DNA from: Sporomusa silvacetica DSM 10669 | Lineage (GTDB): Bacteria; Bacillota; Negativicutes; Sporomusales; Sporomusaceae | Direction: 5' to 3' | NCBI RefSeq assembly: GCF_002257705.1 | Contig: NZ_LSLK01000059.1 | Location: 248,001-312,000 of the forward strand | DNA: 64,000 nt | Part shown: positions 62,468 through 64,000 of the stretch, in pieces | Layout: every line of letters starts with the position of its first letter | Numbering within the stretch: the first letter of the stretch is position 1 | Program-made: the position numbers and the translations under genes | Notes under the pieces: model-generated | What the model saw: only the letters and a program-made list of their open reading frames with translations | Told to the model about the DNA's origin: nothing | Database searches by the model: none

Positions 62468-64000
62468 TTAAATTGATTTTACGGTTTGCAACAATTTTCC
62501 GTACTTTATCCGCCACCAGGAAATAGCCCTGGCCGAATCAATTTCCTGACGAATTTTATCTTTGTCTGGCGGTAAGAGACCAGACTTTGACAAGTGGGAT
62601 TCTATGTAGTCATTATCGGCGTTACCCACATAGCCTGGCGTAATCCAGAAACCATAATTCATGCCAAAATCATTGCCATTTGTCAGACTGCGTCCCACAG
62701 AATAATACTCAAAACCGTTAGGGGCGACAAGTTCCAGCAAGGTTGGTGCAACATTGATATGGCTGCCTGCACTTTGCTCTGGTAAAGACTCTTTGTTGAT
62801 GTTTTTCCCATAAACGATAAAGGGAATAGTATACCGCTCAAACACGGCTGGATTTGTCTCCACATTAACCCTGTCAGCATGGTCGCCAACAATGACAAAC
62901 AGGCTGTCCGGATACTGCTGACGGGCCTCTTTGACAAACTGAGCCAGCATTTTGTCAGCATACCAGAAATGCCCCAGCTTCTTAATAAGCTCCTGGTCGT
63001 TCTTAAGTTTATCGGGTAAGCCAGCAGTAACAATACTAGGATCAAAACCCTCTTTGGCCAGATCGACAGTATAGGGTGAATGATTGGATACCGTAATAAT
63101 AACATGGAAGCCAGGTTTGTCATTCTTCACTTGTCCAAGCACAGCTTTATACAAATCGGCATCATCTACACCCCAAACATTGCCACCTTCACTAGTAAAA
63201 TCGCCCATACCATGAAATGATTCAAAGCCCTGTGCCAGCGTAAAATCTCTGATTTTTTCCCAGGAGGCAGGCCCTGCATACCAGCAATCAGCGGTATAAC
63301 CCAGCCGCTTCATCTGTGGTGCCAGCGCAGTAGTATACGGTTCTTTGTAAGACTCCGGCAAATAGTTTAGATACAGGTTAGCCTCAGCTAATCCGGTAAG
63401 TACACCCATTACGCCGGAAATGGTACTCATGCCATTTGGTAAAAAATTAGGAACATAGGCGGCGTCCTCTTGCGCAATGAGCTCCTTCATGCCGCCCGCA
63501 ATAGCAAGGTTACTATACTGGGGCAGTAGCGGCCAGTTGGCATAACTTTCGGCAATAATAAGAAACACTTGCCTGGGCGGTGCCTCTGTTCCTACTACTA
63601 CTTTTTTGCGTAAAAAGTCATCCAAATTAACTGAGTTCACCGGCGTCCCTGCCAGATAGTTGCCATAATCATTCAAGCGCACCGGCTCCATATCAAGGCC
63701 GGTAGAGGAACAAACCCGCTCATGTAGGACGTAAGCCCGGTATAGTGCCTGCACATCATCCAAGATAGCTTCATTAAGCAGCTGATCCTTAGTAACTCCG
63801 GAATTCTCCCAGTCGATATTATAGGCATAAGTCATGGTTCCACCAAACCGAATAAAAATAGCCAAATAAAAAATGACCACAAGCAGAGCCGCTCGAATTA
63901 CAATGTTTTGATACCACTTAGGCAGCCGGGGGAAGCTGAAAGTTTTAGCAGCCAACCACCGCTGCAGTACTTTGCACAACAAGAATGCTGTCATGCTCGC
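62468..64000 (-). CDS. LtaS-like sulfatase-family membrane enzyme (5' end cut by window)
   Basis: The frame is open to the window edge (510 codons in view). A membrane segment lies at about residues 30-50 of the visible part. The sulfatase domain has V-F-L-I-I-A-E-S-Y-A-N-W, then N-G-M-S-T-I-S-G-V-M-G-V-L where the catalytic threonine is expected, and later V-I-V-G-D-H-A-D-R near the end. Metal ligands E and D-H fit. This family transfers phosphoglycerol or phosphoethanolamine to glycans or lipids. Lipoteichoic acid is not usual in diderm Negativicutes, so an envelope-modifying transferase is more likely; this is inference. The ATG at 63994 may not be the true start. Confidence 0.85.
   Translation of the reverse strand, partial: ASMTAFLLCKVLQRWLAAKTFSFPRLPKWYQNIVIRAALLVVIFYLAIFIRFGGTMTYAYNIDWENSGVTKDQLLNEAILDDVQALYRAYVLHERVCSSTGLDMEPVRLNDYGNYLAGTPVNSVNLDDFLRKKVVVGTEAPPRQVFLIIAESYANWPLLPQYSNLAIAGGMKELIAQEDAAYVPNFLPNGMSTISGVMGVLTGLAEANLYLNYLPESYKEPYTTALAPQMKRLGYTADCWYAGPASWEKIRDFTLAQGFESFHGMGDFTSEGGNVWGVDDADLYKAVLGQVKNDKPGFHVIITVSNHSPYTVDLAKEGFDPSIVTAGLPDKLKNDQELIKKLGHFWYADKMLAQFVKEARQQYPDSLFVIVGDHADRVNVETNPAVFERYTIPFIVYGKNINKESLPEQSAGSHINVAPTLLELVAPNGFEYYSVGRSLTNGNDFGMNYGFWITPGYVGNADNDYIESHLSKSGLLPPDKDKIRQEIDSARAISWWRIKYGKLLQTVKSI

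Overview
The window reads as a chromosomal segment of a spore-forming, flagellated Firmicute with an outer membrane, most likely a Negativicute of the Sporomusa/Pelosinus type. Two sets of genes lead there. Sporulation genes (spoIIID, spoIIQ, spoIID) are present. So are flgH and flgI, which encode the L and P rings that flagella need only when they cross an outer membrane and periplasmic wall. The genus is inference; no rRNA is present. I see no tRNA, rRNA, CRISPR array, prophage or intact transposon. Nearly all genes lie on the minus strand. No gap between genes exceeds 300 bases.

Region 1 (1-9.4 kb, minus): mbl, flgF, flgG, flgA, flgH, flgI, a FlgJ-type rod-binding protein and a partial AMIN/phosphodiester-glycosidase-like gene, preceded by spoIIID, spoIIQ and spoIID. 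Two sigma-D-like promoter candidates precede flgF and flgG. Region 2 (9.6-31 kb, minus): murA, the complete atpZ-I-B-E-F-H-A-G-D-C operon, wecB, wecA, a double MazG-like protein, dCMP deaminase, upp, glyA, a YwlG-like gene, rpiB, an arginine phosphatase, mntP, tsaC/sua5, prmC, prfA, a DUF1385 gene and rpmE. The order spoIIQ/spoIIID/mbl to rpmE follows the Bacillus subtilis chromosome closely; spoIIR is missing from its usual place by prmC.

Region 3 (31-47 kb) is mixed: a LysE-type exporter, an omega-amidase-like hydrolase, an HD-GYP protein (plus strand), an ECF sigma/anti-sigma pair, a 772-residue repeat protein with a FliK-like C-terminus between copies of a dispersed palindromic repeat, a 97-residue orphan (plus), an M16C metalloprotease, a PHP phosphatase with a VOC protein, GluQ-RS, a uracil permease, a zinc-ribbon protein, a radical SAM enzyme and CheW.

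Region 4 (47-53.5 kb, minus) is a purine-catabolism block: a three-subunit molybdenum hydroxylase (FAD, 2Fe-2S, Mo subunits), a xanthine/urate-type permease, then YqeC and a MocA-like nucleotidyltransferase. YqeC suggests a selenium-dependent molybdenum hydroxylase. Region 5 (53.7-64 kb): an ABC-F ATPase, an AraC regulator and cupin, a plus-strand PutP-type symporter whose promoter carries 13-bp direct repeats 21 bp apart, a polar amino-acid ABC transporter, an AAA ATPase, a lipoprotein cyclophilin and a truncated LtaS-like sulfatase.

The strongest leads are the putP promoter repeats beside an AraC gene, the dispersed palindromic repeat that supplies the end of the AraC reading frame, the internally duplicated FliK-like protein, the tandem MazG protein, and the xdh promoter palindrome. 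I found no clearly undescribed defence or mobile system.
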